Source: Novosphingobium mathurense (lineage in GTDB: Bacteria > Pseudomonadota > Alphaproteobacteria > Sphingomonadales > Sphingomonadaceae). Taken from it: DNA of 64,000 bases. Shown here piece by piece: positions 46,907 to 55,762 of this stretch. Position numbers and translations under genes: made by a program. Position 1 is the stretch's first letter, and each line of letters opens with the position of its first letter. The notes beneath the pieces are model-generated. The model saw only the letters and a program-made list of their open reading frames with translations, was not told the origin of the DNA and did not search any database. Where the stretch lies: positions 1,240,001-1,304,000 of the forward strand of contig NZ_FVZE01000001.1 of the NCBI RefSeq assembly GCF_900168325.1, written 5' to 3'.

Positions 46907-48619
46907 TCAGGCGCCTTCCAGCGCGGTCGCGTCGATGCCCGATGCCCGGCCCAGCCGCGCAACGCGCGCCCATTCGATCAGGCACAGCACAACCGCGACC
47001 ATTCCCATCGCGGTGGTAAGCAGGAACACCGGATAATATCCGTATTCTTCGATCATCTGCCCGAGCGCGCCGCGCCCGAGCGTGCCGACCAGCAGGGTCA
47101 GGGACGACAGCAGGGCGTACTGGACGGCGCTGTATCCTCTGGCGACGACCGAAGAGAGATAGGCAACGAAGGCTGCCCCGGCGATGCCCACGGCGATGTT
47201 CTCGCCCGCGATCGTCAGCATCAGCTTGGCCAGCCGCTGGTCTCCGCCAAGGTGCGAGACGAGCCAGGTGAAACCGGTCGCATCGCTGACGGCGGCCATG
47301 CGCGCGCCGCCAACGGCAAGGTCGGCATAAAGCAGGTTGGTCAGGGCGGCGATCAGAGCGCCGAAGGTCAGCGTGGCCATGCGCCCCATGACCGTCAGCA
47401 GGGTCCCACCCAGCGCCAGCCCGATGACCAGCGCACCGACGCCGAAGAACTTCGAGGCAATCGCGACTTCGTCTTTCGAATACTTCAGTTCGCCGAGGTA
47501 GAACGGATAGGCAAAGCTGCCCCAGATCGCGTCGGTGATGCGATAGGTGAGCACCAGCGCGAAGACGAGGATGACCGCCCAGCCCAGTCGCCCCACGAAA
47601 TCGGTCAGGGGCAGGATCAGGGCGCGATAGCCGTGGTCGACGAAGCGGTCCATCGCGCTGCGGGCAGGCGCAGCGGCCGTCAGCACGTAGCGCCCCTTGT
47701 CCTTCATGCGCACCAGCCAGGCGGCCACCAGCGCCGGCACGACGACGGTCGCAATGACCACCAACGGCCCTTTCGTGGCAATGAAGGCGACCGAATCGGG
47801 CCGGGTTCCGGGGTCACTGCCGAGCGAGCGGACCATGAACACGCCGACGGTGATCAGTGCCCAGGCCCAGAGCAGGCCGATGCCGAAAAGCGCCCACTTG
47901 CGCACGCGCGGGTCGATCTCCCCCACATCGCGCAGCGCCAGCAGTTCGTCCTCGGCCGCGCCGATCGTGGCGGCAGTGACTTCTGCATCGGGTGCGAACA
48001 GGCCCAGCACGCCGACAAGGGCCATGATCGCACCCATCGTCGCATAGACCGTCGGCCAGTCGGTGCGCTCGGCCATGAACAGCGCCAGCGCACCGCCGAC
48101 CAGCGCGGCGATGCGATAGCCCATCTGGTAGACGGTCGAGAGCATGTCGATCGTCGCTTCCTCGTCGGCGACATCGACGCGCCAGGCATCGACCACAACG
48201 TCCTGCGTTGCCGAGGCGAAGGCACCGATCCCGGCGAGCAGCGAGAACCAGCCGAGCGCGGTCAGTGGATTGAGCGTCGAGAGCACCAGCAGGATCAGCC
48301 CAAGCATGAGCTGGGCCGAAACGATCCACTGCTTGCGCTTTCCGAGCCGTTTGAGAAGCGGCAGCTCTACCCGGTCGAGCAAGGGCGACCAGAGGAACTT
48401 GAACGAGTAGGCAAGGCCGATCAGCGAGAAGACGCCCATCGTTTCCAGATCGACCCTGGCGTCGGACAGCCAGGCGTAGAGCGTGCCGAGCAGCAGTGCG
48501 TAGGGCAGACCCGATGCGAAGCCGAACAGGGCCATGAAGCCCGTCTTTCGGTTCCTGAGTGCGAGAAGGACGCGGCGCCAGCCCGGCTTCTTCGGCTGAT
48601 CTGTCGCGGCTTCGGCCAT
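46907..48619 (-). CDS. ampG: AmpG-type muropeptide permease
   Basis: MFS permease importing anhydro-muropeptides for cell-wall recycling and, in many bacteria, beta-lactamase signalling. The 570-residue protein has MALFGFASGLPYALLLGTLY, LIGLAYSFKFLWSPLLDRV and the ATQDVVVDAWRVD motif that is characteristic of AmpG, plus about 14 membrane segments. An extra hydrophilic stretch between helices (EVTAATIGAAEDELLALRDV) is common in alphaproteobacterial members. It would recycle products made by Slt. Confidence 0.92.
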   Translation of the reverse strand: MAEAATDQPKKPGWRRVLLALRNRKTGFMALFGFASGLPYALLLGTLYAWLSDARVDLETMGVFSLIGLAYSFKFLWSPLLDRVELPLLKRLGKRKQWIVSAQLMLGLILLVLSTLNPLTALGWFSLLAGIGAFASATQDVVVDAWRVDVADEEATIDMLSTVYQMGYRIAALVGGALALFMAERTDWPTVYATMGAIMALVGVLGLFAPDAEVTAATIGAAEDELLALRDVGEIDPRVRKWALFGIGLLWAWALITVGVFMVRSLGSDPGTRPDSVAFIATKGPLVVIATVVVPALVAAWLVRMKDKGRYVLTAAAPARSAMDRFVDHGYRALILPLTDFVGRLGWAVILVFALVLTYRITDAIWGSFAYPFYLGELKYSKDEVAIASKFFGVGALVIGLALGGTLLTVMGRMATLTFGALIAALTNLLYADLAVGGARMAAVSDATGFTWLVSHLGGDQRLAKLMLTIAGENIAVGIAGAAFVAYLSSVVARGYSAVQYALLSSLTLLVGTLGRGALGQMIEEYGYYPVFLLTTAMGMVAVVLCLIEWARVARLGRASGIDATALEGA

Positions 48620-48716
48620 TCATGAAACTCCATCGGCGTTCGAGGCTTCGGGATACGCAGGCCCCACCTGTATGGGAAGGCTGGATGAACCGGCGATCAA
48701 CAGCTAAGGCGCTGCC

Positions 48717-49748
48717 ATGGCCAGACCTCCCCAGAAACCCGGCGAACCGAGGCGCCCGCGCGCCGCGACCGGCAGCAAGCGTCCCTTCAACAGCCGTTCC
48801 GGCAAGCCCGAGGACCGTTCCGGCGGCGAAAAAGGCCGTTACGGCAATGACAAGGGCCGATCCGGCGGAGACAAAATCCGATCCTGCGGTGACAAAATCC
48901 GTCCGGGCAAGGACGACGCGCGCGGCAATGCGCCGCGCAAGCCGCGTACTGCGCGTCCCGCGGCCGCACCGCCGACACCGCGCGATCCTTCCCTACCCGA
49001 GCGCGAGGGTGAGCGCATTGCCAAGCTGCTGGCCCGCGCCGGCGTCGCCAGCCGCCGCGAAGCGGAGCGAATGATCGCAGAGGGCCGCGTAAAGCTGGAC
49101 GACGAGCCGATCACCGCACCTTCAACCGTGCTGAAGGACCTGCGCGGAGTGACCGTCGACGGCAAGCCGGTGAAGGCGCCCGAGGAAACCCGCCTGTTCG
49201 TGTTCCACAAGCCTGCCGGGCTGCTGACCGCCGAACGCGATCCCGCCGGTCGCCCGACCATCTACAACGCCCTGCGCAATGCCCTGCCCGCCGGAACCGG
49301 CCGAGTCATGCCGATCGGCCGTCTCGATCTCAATACCGAGGGCCTGCTGCTGCTGACCAACGACGGCGAATTCAAGCGCCAGCTCGAACTGCCCGCCAAC
49401 GGCGTCCCGCGCACCTATCGCGCGCGCGCCTTCGGCGACATTACGCAGGCCCAGCTCGAGGACCTGATCGACGGCATCGAGATCGACGGCATCCACTACG
49501 GCAAGATCGACGCCAACATGGAGCGTCGCACCGGGCGCAACCAGTGGATCGAAATGACCCTGACCGAAGGCAAGAACCGCGAAGTGCGCCGCGTGCTCGA
49601 GCATCTCGGACTGAAGGTCAGCCGGCTGCTGCGCATCTCCTATGGCCCCTTCGTGCTGGGCGACCTGCCCAAGGGCACCGTAGGCGAAGTATCGCAGCGC
49701 GATCTCGACAACTTCCGCCGCTCCCTTGGAAAGGGCAAAGGCGAATGA
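48717..49748 (+). CDS. rluB: Pseudouridine synthase, RluB/RsuA family, with basic N-terminal extension
   Basis: Isomerises a specific uridine of rRNA (RluB acts at 23S U2605 in E. coli). The core has an S4 RNA-binding domain (RIAKLLARAGVASRREAERM) and the catalytic Asp in GRLDLNTEGLLLLTNDGE (Asp204). About 85 residues before the S4 domain are low-complexity and basic, rich in Gly, Lys, Arg and Asp, with a GGDKIR/CGDKIR repeat; they are longer than in E. coli but common in alphaproteobacteria. The stop overlaps rsmD (ATGA). Confidence 0.9.
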   Translation: MARPPQKPGEPRRPRAATGSKRPFNSRSGKPEDRSGGEKGRYGNDKGRSGGDKIRSCGDKIRPGKDDARGNAPRKPRTARPAAAPPTPRDPSLPEREGERIAKLLARAGVASRREAERMIAEGRVKLDDEPITAPSTVLKDLRGVTVDGKPVKAPEETRLFVFHKPAGLLTAERDPAGRPTIYNALRNALPAGTGRVMPIGRLDLNTEGLLLLTNDGEFKRQLELPANGVPRTYRARAFGDITQAQLEDLIDGIEIDGIHYGKIDANMERRTGRNQWIEMTLTEGKNREVRRVLEHLGLKVSRLLRISYGPFVLGDLPKGTVGEVSQRDLDNFRRSLGKGKGE

Positions 49749-50314
49749 AGGGCGCAAGCACCGGCCTGCGAATCGTTGCCGGCACGTGGCGCGGGCGCAA
49801 GCTCGCCGCGCCCGAGGGGGACACGACGCGCCCGACCGCCGACCGCACCCGCGAGACGCTGTTCTCGATGCTGACGAGCCGCCTCGGCACGTTCGAGGGG
49901 CTGAAGGTGGCCGACCTGTTCGCAGGTTCGGGCGCGCTCGGCCTTGAAGCCCTGTCCCGCGGCGCGGCGCATTGCCTGTTCGTCGATCAGGACGCTGCCG
50001 CGATCCGGGCGATCCGGCGCAACATCGCCAACCTGCAGGCCCAGTCGCAATGCGACGTGCGGGCCTGTTCGGCGCTCTCGCTCGGCCCGGCTAAGGAGCC
50101 GCTCGACCTCGTTCTGCTCGATCCGCCTTACGATACGGGCGCGGGTGCTGTCGCCGTCGACAAACTGACGCGGCTTGGCTGGATCGGCGAATCGACCTGG
50201 GTGAGCCTTGAGACGGCACGCGGCGAGGACGTCTCTATCCGCGGGTTCGATACCGATGCCGTGCGCGATGTCGGCAAGGCACGACTTCACATCCTGCGCC
50301 GCGTCGAAGCCTGA
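49745..50314 (+). CDS. rsmD: 16S rRNA (guanine(966)-N2)-methyltransferase
   Basis: Methylates 16S rRNA G966. The 189-residue protein has the N-terminal RIVAGTWRGRKL, RPTADRTRETLFSML, the SAM-binding VADLFAGSGALGLEAL near 57 and the catalytic LLDPPYD (129-132). Starts within the stop of the pseudouridine synthase, so the two rRNA modification genes are coupled. Confidence 0.96.
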   Translation: MKGASTGLRIVAGTWRGRKLAAPEGDTTRPTADRTRETLFSMLTSRLGTFEGLKVADLFAGSGALGLEALSRGAAHCLFVDQDAAAIRAIRRNIANLQAQSQCDVRACSALSLGPAKEPLDLVLLDPPYDTGAGAVAVDKLTRLGWIGESTWVSLETARGEDVSIRGFDTDAVRDVGKARLHILRRVEA

Positions 50315-50328
50315 CACTACGCGGCTGT

Positions 50329-50359
50329 AAAAAGGGCCCCGCCAAGCGGCGAGACCCTT
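50329..50359 (-). terminator. Intrinsic terminator of the aromatic-rich secreted protein gene
   Basis: On the minus strand AAGGGTCTCGCC (50359-50348) pairs along its full 12 nt (two G-U pairs) with GGCGGGGCCCTT (50343-50332), with a 4-nt loop, then TTTTT. Located 23 nt past the stop at 50382. Confidence 0.85.
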
Positions 50360-50381
50360 CCCGTGCGCAAAGGCAAGATCG

Positions 50382-50975
50382 TTACTTGCCGCCGGGATTG
50401 CGGCAGTTGTCCTGCACGGTCTTGCTACAGACCGGGTAATCCTTGTTCATGGCCGAGGCCGGAGGCGGCGTCAGCGCGCCCTTGTAGGGCCCGCCCTGAT
50501 AGCTCTGATCCGCAGGCATCGCGGGGCGCACGGCCTGCTCGGCGGTTTCCGGTGCCGGCACTCCGGCAGTGGGGACGCCTTCGCCCGGGGGATTGGCCTG
50601 TGTCGCCGGCGTCGTCGGGGTCTGTCCGTTCAACTGCTGGATGATCGAAGTCCACGCCGCCTCGCGCTGCTGCGGGCTCATCTTGTAGACCTGTCCGCGC
50701 TGGTCGGGCGTCAGGGCCCAATAGCCCTCCTGCCGCTCGGGGACGAGCGTCCAGAAGTAGCCCTTGTACTCGTCGGGCCATGCATCGTACTCGGCCTGAC
50801 GGTCTGCCGGCCAGCCATCGTACATGGCCTGCTGCTCAGCTGTCAGCGTCACCGGCGCCGCCGGACTGACCTGCGCGGAATCGCCTGCCGCGGATGGCGC
50901 ATTCTGGGCCAACAGCGCATTGGGCAAGGTTGCAAGTGCGAGCGCCGATGCGCCCGCGAAAATCAAGTGTCGCAT
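50382..50975 (-). CDS. Secreted aromatic-rich protein of unknown function, 197 aa
   Basis: Not recognised. A signal peptide (MRHLIFAGASALALATLPNALLA) is followed by a stretch (residues about 44-105) with recurring W/Y/F, each unit approximated by Q-x-x-Y-x-x-W-P or L-x-P-x-x-x-x-x-Y-W (QQAMYDGWPADRQAEY, YKGYFWTLVPERQEGYW). The units look like degenerate repeats of about 14 residues. The second half is Pro/Ala/Gly-rich and ends with two Cys (VCSKTVQDNC). The start ATG 50975 lies 148 nt from uvrD, divergent. A strong terminator follows its stop. Confidence 0.7.
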   Translation of the reverse strand: MRHLIFAGASALALATLPNALLAQNAPSAAGDSAQVSPAAPVTLTAEQQAMYDGWPADRQAEYDAWPDEYKGYFWTLVPERQEGYWALTPDQRGQVYKMSPQQREAAWTSIIQQLNGQTPTTPATQANPPGEGVPTAGVPAPETAEQAVRPAMPADQSYQGGPYKGALTPPPASAMNKDYPVCSKTVQDNCRNPGGK

Positions 50976-51070
50976 GGTCTCTCTCTTCTGTGTACCTGTT
51001 GCCAAGCGGACGTTTCGCGCTCGGGAATGTTCCATGTTTGCGGCAAAGCGGCCTTGCGCCGCGATGTTCC

Positions 51071-51085
51071 GTTCCCTAGTTGTTC
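51071..51085 (+). promoter_or_regulatory. LexA (SOS) box upstream of uvrD
   Basis: GTTCCCTAGTTGTTC is an exact GTTC-N7-GTTC, the alphaproteobacterial LexA operator. It lies 37 nt upstream of the uvrD ATG and 95 nt upstream of the divergent gene's ATG, so either or both may be SOS-controlled. Confidence 0.75.
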
Positions 51086-51122
51086 GCATGTGAACAGCCT
51101 GCAAGATACCTCGCGCGGCGGC

Positions 51123-53402
51123 ATGCCTGCCGAAAGCAACGATCCCCTGATCGAGGGCCTCAACGCGCCCCAGAAGGAGGCCGTGCTGACCACCGAAGGG
51201 CCGGTGCTGATGCTGGCGGGCGCGGGAACCGGCAAGACCGCCGCCCTCACCCGGCGTCTTGCCAACATCATCCGCAATCGCCTTGCCTGGCCGAGCGAAG
51301 TTCTGTGCGTCACGTTCACCAACAAGGCTGCGCGCGAGATGCGCGACCGGGTCGGCCAGCTCGTCGGCCCTGCGGTCGAAGGCATGCCATGGCTGGGCAC
51401 CTTCCACGCCATCGCTGCCAAGATGCTGCGCCGCCATGCCGAACTGGTCGGCCTCGAACCCAATTACACGATCATCGACACCGACGATCAGCTGCGCCTG
51501 CTCAAGCAGCTCATCCAGGCCGAAGGGGTCGACGAAAAGCGCTTCCCCGCCCGCCAGCTGGCGGGATGCATCGATCGCTGGAAGAACCGCGGCCTCAATC
51601 CGCAGGATCTCGATGCGGCGGAAAACGAAGCCTATGCCAACGGCCGCGGCCAGAAATTCTACAGCCTTTACCAGGACCGCCTGAAGACGCTCAACGCCTG
51701 CGACTTCGGCGACCTGCTGCTGCACATGCTCAACATCCTGCGTACCAATCACGAGGTGCTGGAGCAGTACCAGCAGCGCTTCAAGTACGTCATGGTGGAC
51801 GAGTATCAGGACACCAACCAGGTCCAGTACCTGTGGCTGCGCCTGATCGCGCAAGGCCGCCAGAACATCTGCGTGGTGGGTGACGACGACCAGTCGATCT
51901 ATTCATGGCGCGGCGCAGAAGTCGCCAATATCCTGCGCTTTGAAAAGGATTTTCCCGGAGCGAAAGTGATCCGGCTCGAACAGAACTATCGCTCGACGCC
52001 CGAGATCCTTGCCGCCGCCTCCGGCCTCATCAACGAGAACAGCCAGCGCCTGGGCAAGACCTTGTGGACCGAGCGCCATGCCGGGGACAAGGTTCGCGTC
52101 ATCGGCGTCTGGGACGCACCGGAAGAAGCGCGCCGCGTCGGCGACGAGATCGAGCGACTCGAACGCGAGGGCGCCCCGCTGGACCAGATGGCGATACTCG
52201 TGCGCGCGCAGTACCAGACGCGCGAGTTCGAAGACCGCTTCATCTCGATCGGCCTCAAGTACCGCATCGTCGGCGGCTTTCGCTTCTATGAGCGCGCGGA
52301 AATCCGCGATGCGCTGGCCTACATGCGCGTCATCGCCCAGCCCGCCGACGACCTGGCTTTCGAGCGCATCTACAATGCTCCCAAGCGCGGCCTTGGTGCC
52401 AAGGCGCTGGAGAAGCTGCACCAGCTCGCCCGCCGCCAGGGCATTCCGCTTGCCGCAGCCGCCATCGAGATCGTCGATACCGACGAACTGCCCGCGCGTG
52501 CGCGCAACACCTTCCTGTCGCTGATGCGCGACTTCGCCCGCTGGCGCGATCTGGAGAAGACGGAGAACCCGGCGGACCTGATGCGCACCGTCCTCGACGA
52601 AAGCGGCTACACCGACGCGCTGCAGGCCGAGCGGACGGCCGAAGCCTCAGGGCGACTCGAGAACCTCGTTGAACTCGCCCGCGCCATGGAAGAGTACGAA
52701 AGCCTCGGCGACTTCCTCGAGCATGTCAGCCTCGTCATGGACAACGACGCGGCCAGCGACGAGGAAAAGGTCACGATCATGACCATGCACGCCGCCAAGG
52801 GCCTGGAATTCGACCACGTGTTCCTGCCCGGATGGGAGGAAGGCGTATTTCCCTCGCAGCGCTCGCTCGACGAAGGCGGCCTTGCCAGCCTCGAGGAAGA
52901 GCGGCGCCTCGCCTACGTCGCGATCACCCGGGCGCGCCGCAAGTGCACGATCCTCCATGCCGCAAATCGGCGCATCTACGGGCAGTGGACGAGTTCGATC
53001 CCCTCGCGCTTCATTGCCGAACTGCCCGAAGATCATATCGACAGTGAGACGACCCTGACCGGCGGCGCCTCGCTGTGGCGTGCGCAATGGTCCGAACATG
53101 CCGATCCCTTCGCCGACGTCGCCCGCGCCCAACCGGCCCGCACGATGACGCGCGGCCCGGGTTGGCAGCGGGCCGCCGCGCGCGAATTCGAAACAAAGCC
53201 GCGCCGGATCGCCGAAACGACGCGCAGCGCAGCCAGCTTCGCCGCCAAGCCGCGCACCGACATCGCCATCGGCGCGCGCGTGTTTCATGAAAAGTTCGGC
53301 TACGGCACCGTGGCCGGGCAGGAAGGCAACAAGCTGGAGATCGACTTCGAACAGTCGGGACGCAAGCGCGTCATCGACAGCTTCGTCAAGCTTGCAGGCT
53401 GA
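51123..53402 (+). CDS. uvrD: DNA helicase UvrD/PcrA
   Basis: Superfamily 1 3'-5' helicase acting in nucleotide-excision and mismatch repair. The 759-residue protein has the Walker A AGAGTGKTAAL near residue 35, VTFTNKAAREMRDR (motif Ia), VDEYQDTN (motif II), VGDDDQSIYSWRGA (motif III), the RLEQNYRS motif IV, TMHAAKGLEFDHVFLPG and YVAITRARR. The C-terminal end (about 60 residues, GARVFHEKFGYGTV) is a Tudor-like RNA-polymerase-contact domain. ATG 51123 is used; GTG 51090 is closer to the LexA box. Confidence 0.95.
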   Translation: MPAESNDPLIEGLNAPQKEAVLTTEGPVLMLAGAGTGKTAALTRRLANIIRNRLAWPSEVLCVTFTNKAAREMRDRVGQLVGPAVEGMPWLGTFHAIAAKMLRRHAELVGLEPNYTIIDTDDQLRLLKQLIQAEGVDEKRFPARQLAGCIDRWKNRGLNPQDLDAAENEAYANGRGQKFYSLYQDRLKTLNACDFGDLLLHMLNILRTNHEVLEQYQQRFKYVMVDEYQDTNQVQYLWLRLIAQGRQNICVVGDDDQSIYSWRGAEVANILRFEKDFPGAKVIRLEQNYRSTPEILAAASGLINENSQRLGKTLWTERHAGDKVRVIGVWDAPEEARRVGDEIERLEREGAPLDQMAILVRAQYQTREFEDRFISIGLKYRIVGGFRFYERAEIRDALAYMRVIAQPADDLAFERIYNAPKRGLGAKALEKLHQLARRQGIPLAAAAIEIVDTDELPARARNTFLSLMRDFARWRDLEKTENPADLMRTVLDESGYTDALQAERTAEASGRLENLVELARAMEEYESLGDFLEHVSLVMDNDAASDEEKVTIMTMHAAKGLEFDHVFLPGWEEGVFPSQRSLDEGGLASLEEERRLAYVAITRARRKCTILHAANRRIYGQWTSSIPSRFIAELPEDHIDSETTLTGGASLWRAQWSEHADPFADVARAQPARTMTRGPGWQRAAAREFETKPRRIAETTRSAASFAAKPRTDIAIGARVFHEKFGYGTVAGQEGNKLEIDFEQSGRKRVIDSFVKLAG

Positions 53403-53406
53403 GGCC

Positions 53407-53429
53407 GCAGGGACCGGACCGGTCCCTGC
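53407..53429. terminator. Inverted repeat between the convergent uvrD and rhlE genes
   Basis: GCAGGGACC (53407-53415) pairs with GGTCCCTGC (53421-53429) around a 5-nt loop. No T run follows on either strand, so an intrinsic terminator is only possible. It sits between convergent genes, five nt past the uvrD stop. Confidence 0.4.
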
Positions 53430-53455
53430 CTGCCCTCACCCGCAACCGGCCTTGA

Positions 53456-54796
53456 TCAGGCCAGTGCGGAAACGCGGAGGAATTCGGGAACCGGACCGTT
53501 CCAGCCATCGTCGGCCGGCTCGGGCTCGCTGCGGCGCTGGCGACGTTCGCGGCGCGGTTCCTCGGTAGCAGCGCGCGGTTCGCGACGCGGTGCTCGCTCT
53601 GCCGGCTCTTCGCGCTCTTCCCTGACCTTCGATGTGCGGCGCGACTTCGGCTTTGCCTCGCGCGGCACTTCGGCGTCTTCGATCTTGAGGTCGAACAGCG
53701 GGATCTTGTGACCGGTCAGCTTCTCGACGCTGTCGATCGCTTCGGCATCTTCGGGGGCCACGAACGTGAAGGCCCGGCCCGAAGCACCGCCACGACCGGT
53801 CCGTCCGATGCGGTGGACGTAATCGTCGGGGTGCCAGGGCGTGTCGAAGTTGAAGACGTGGCTCACGCCCTTCACGTCGAGGCCGCGGGCCGCAACGTCG
53901 GAGGCGACGAGAATGTTCAGGTCGCCCGACTTGAAGCGTTCAAGTTCGGCCAGGCGCGCGGGCTGGTCCATGTCGCCATGGATTTCACCGGCGCCGAAAC
54001 CGTGCCGCTTAAGGCTCTTGGCCAGTTCGCGCACGGTCGTCTTGCGATTGCAGAAGACGATCGCGGTCGAGACATTGTCGGTCTGCAGCAGGTGGCGCAG
54101 AACTTCGCGCTTCTTGCGCGCGTTCACGGCAACCTTGTGCTGGACGATGTTGATGTTCGCAGTCGCCGGACGCGCCACTTCGATATACTTCGGGTTCGAC
54201 AGGAAGCGGTCGGACAGCTTCTTGATCGGCGGCGGCATCGTGGCCGAGAACAGCATCGTCTGGCGATTGGTCGGCAGCTTCGAGCAGATGTTCTCGATAT
54301 CGGGAATGAAGCCCATGTCGAGCATGCGGTCGGCTTCGTCAATGACGAGCAGCTCGCAGCCGGTCAGCAGGATCTTGCCCCGCTCGAACAGGTCCATCAG
54401 GCGGCCCGGAGTCGCGATAAGGACGTCCACGCCCTCTGTCAGCGCCTTGACCTGATCGCCCATCTGCACACCGCCGATAAGCAGCGCCATCTTGAGATCG
54501 TGGTTCTTGCCGTACTTCTCGAAGTTCTCGGCAACCTGTGCGGCGAGTTCGCGAGTCGGCTCGAGGATCAGCGAGCGCGGCATCAGCGCGCGGCGGCGGC
54601 CATGCGCAAGAATGTCGATCATCGGCAACACGAAGCTGGCTGTCTTGCCGGTGCCGGTCTGGGCGATGCCGATGAGATCCTTCATCATCAGGACTGGCGG
54701 AATCGCCTGCGCCTGGATCGGAGTCGGTTCGGTATAGCCCGCGGCTTCCACCGCTTGCAGCAATTCTTCAGACAGGCCGAGATCGGCAAAGTTCAT
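53456..54796 (-). CDS. rhlE: DEAD-box RNA helicase, RhlE type
   Basis: ATP-dependent RNA helicase of ribosome assembly or mRNA decay. The 446-residue protein has the Q motif (YTEPTPIQAQAI, about 21-32), Walker A AQTGTGKT (45-52), PTRELA, the DEAD box VIDEADRMLDMGF near 152, SATMPP, and YVHRIGRTGRGG. The C-terminal 70 residues are Arg/Glu/Pro-rich and lack a known fold, as in many RhlE proteins. Convergent with uvrD. Confidence 0.95.
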   Translation of the reverse strand: MNFADLGLSEELLQAVEAAGYTEPTPIQAQAIPPVLMMKDLIGIAQTGTGKTASFVLPMIDILAHGRRRALMPRSLILEPTRELAAQVAENFEKYGKNHDLKMALLIGGVQMGDQVKALTEGVDVLIATPGRLMDLFERGKILLTGCELLVIDEADRMLDMGFIPDIENICSKLPTNRQTMLFSATMPPPIKKLSDRFLSNPKYIEVARPATANINIVQHKVAVNARKKREVLRHLLQTDNVSTAIVFCNRKTTVRELAKSLKRHGFGAGEIHGDMDQPARLAELERFKSGDLNILVASDVAARGLDVKGVSHVFNFDTPWHPDDYVHRIGRTGRGGASGRAFTFVAPEDAEAIDSVEKLTGHKIPLFDLKIEDAEVPREAKPKSRRTSKVREEREEPAERAPRREPRAATEEPRRERRQRRSEPEPADDGWNGPVPEFLRVSALA

Positions 54797-54953
54797 AGGC
54801 GAACAAGTTTCCGGAAATACGAGAGTAACAGGTTGCAGGGACGCTTGCGGGATTACCCATCACCACGCGCATCGTTTGTGCAACTGGCCGCGCCCTATGC
54901 GTGATCCAGCACAAAAGTCAAGGAAATCCGCGATAGAGCCGCGCACAAAGGAG

Positions 54954-55586
54954 TCAGTGATCGACTTCGACCAACTGGCGGATACGGGTGAGCCTGCAAT
55001 TCATGCCACTGCGCGAAAGCAGCGTATCGCGGTCGATGCACAATTGTCCGTCGGACGTATGCGAAAGGTAGAAGCCGGAATAGAAGTCCCGCGCCCGGCA
55101 GGCGCGCTCGAGTTCGGCGCTGACGAGCCGCCTGTCGCGCATGAACAGGAGCAGGCGATTGTCGCCATCGGGCTGCACGCCTGCAATACCCGCGATCGAG
55201 AGACACTTGCCGATCTTGCGCTCGGAAAAGTGCGAACCGATCTCGCCATCGGGCAAGCCGACGAACATGTCCGGCGGCGCCGTGCGCGGACTGCGCGGGC
55301 TGATGCGGATCGTCATGCGCTGTTCGATCCGGATCTGCCAGGCATCCTGCGGCTCTACACGCTGGAAGGCCGAGACGGAGAACGGCCAGGCGGGAAGCGC
55401 CGCGCGGGCCTCATCGTCGAACGGCGTGGCATCGGATTCGCGCCAGGAATAGACCGCCGTGCCATCTTCGCCGGACGTCCAGGCGGCATCGAACCCGCTC
55501 TCGTCCGTCGACCGCTCGCTATCGACCAGGCTTGCTGCCGGAAGCAGCGCCATGATCGGATAAAGCATCGCAGTCGCAAGATTCAT
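54954..55586 (-). CDS. Exported protein of unknown function, 210 aa
   Basis: Not recognised. Residues 1-18 (MNLATAMLYPIMALLPAA) look like a signal peptide or membrane anchor. The mature part (MFVGLPDGEIGSHFSERKIG, then GKCLSIAGIAGVQPDGDNRLL and a pair of Cys-containing segments, CRARDFYSGFYLS and QLCIDRDTLLSRSGMNC) contains four Cys that could form two disulfides. No family assigned. Start chosen at ATG 55586; a longer frame to 55652 is not typical. Confidence 0.6.
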   Translation of the reverse strand: MNLATAMLYPIMALLPAASLVDSERSTDESGFDAAWTSGEDGTAVYSWRESDATPFDDEARAALPAWPFSVSAFQRVEPQDAWQIRIEQRMTIRISPRSPRTAPPDMFVGLPDGEIGSHFSERKIGKCLSIAGIAGVQPDGDNRLLLFMRDRRLVSAELERACRARDFYSGFYLSHTSDGQLCIDRDTLLSRSGMNCRLTRIRQLVEVDH

Positions 55587-55762
55587 CGTCGAGCAGGTTC
55601 CCTGAACACGGTCATGCCGCTTGTGTAGCCATAGCCCATGAGCTTGAACCACCGCTTAACTCGAAACGAAAGTTCCTCACTCGGCGCAAGGCTAGGCAAT
55701 GCATGCAAGCAGTTGCAAGGATTGAGGATGAAACGGCCAAATCGCTGTGGCATAGCGCACCC

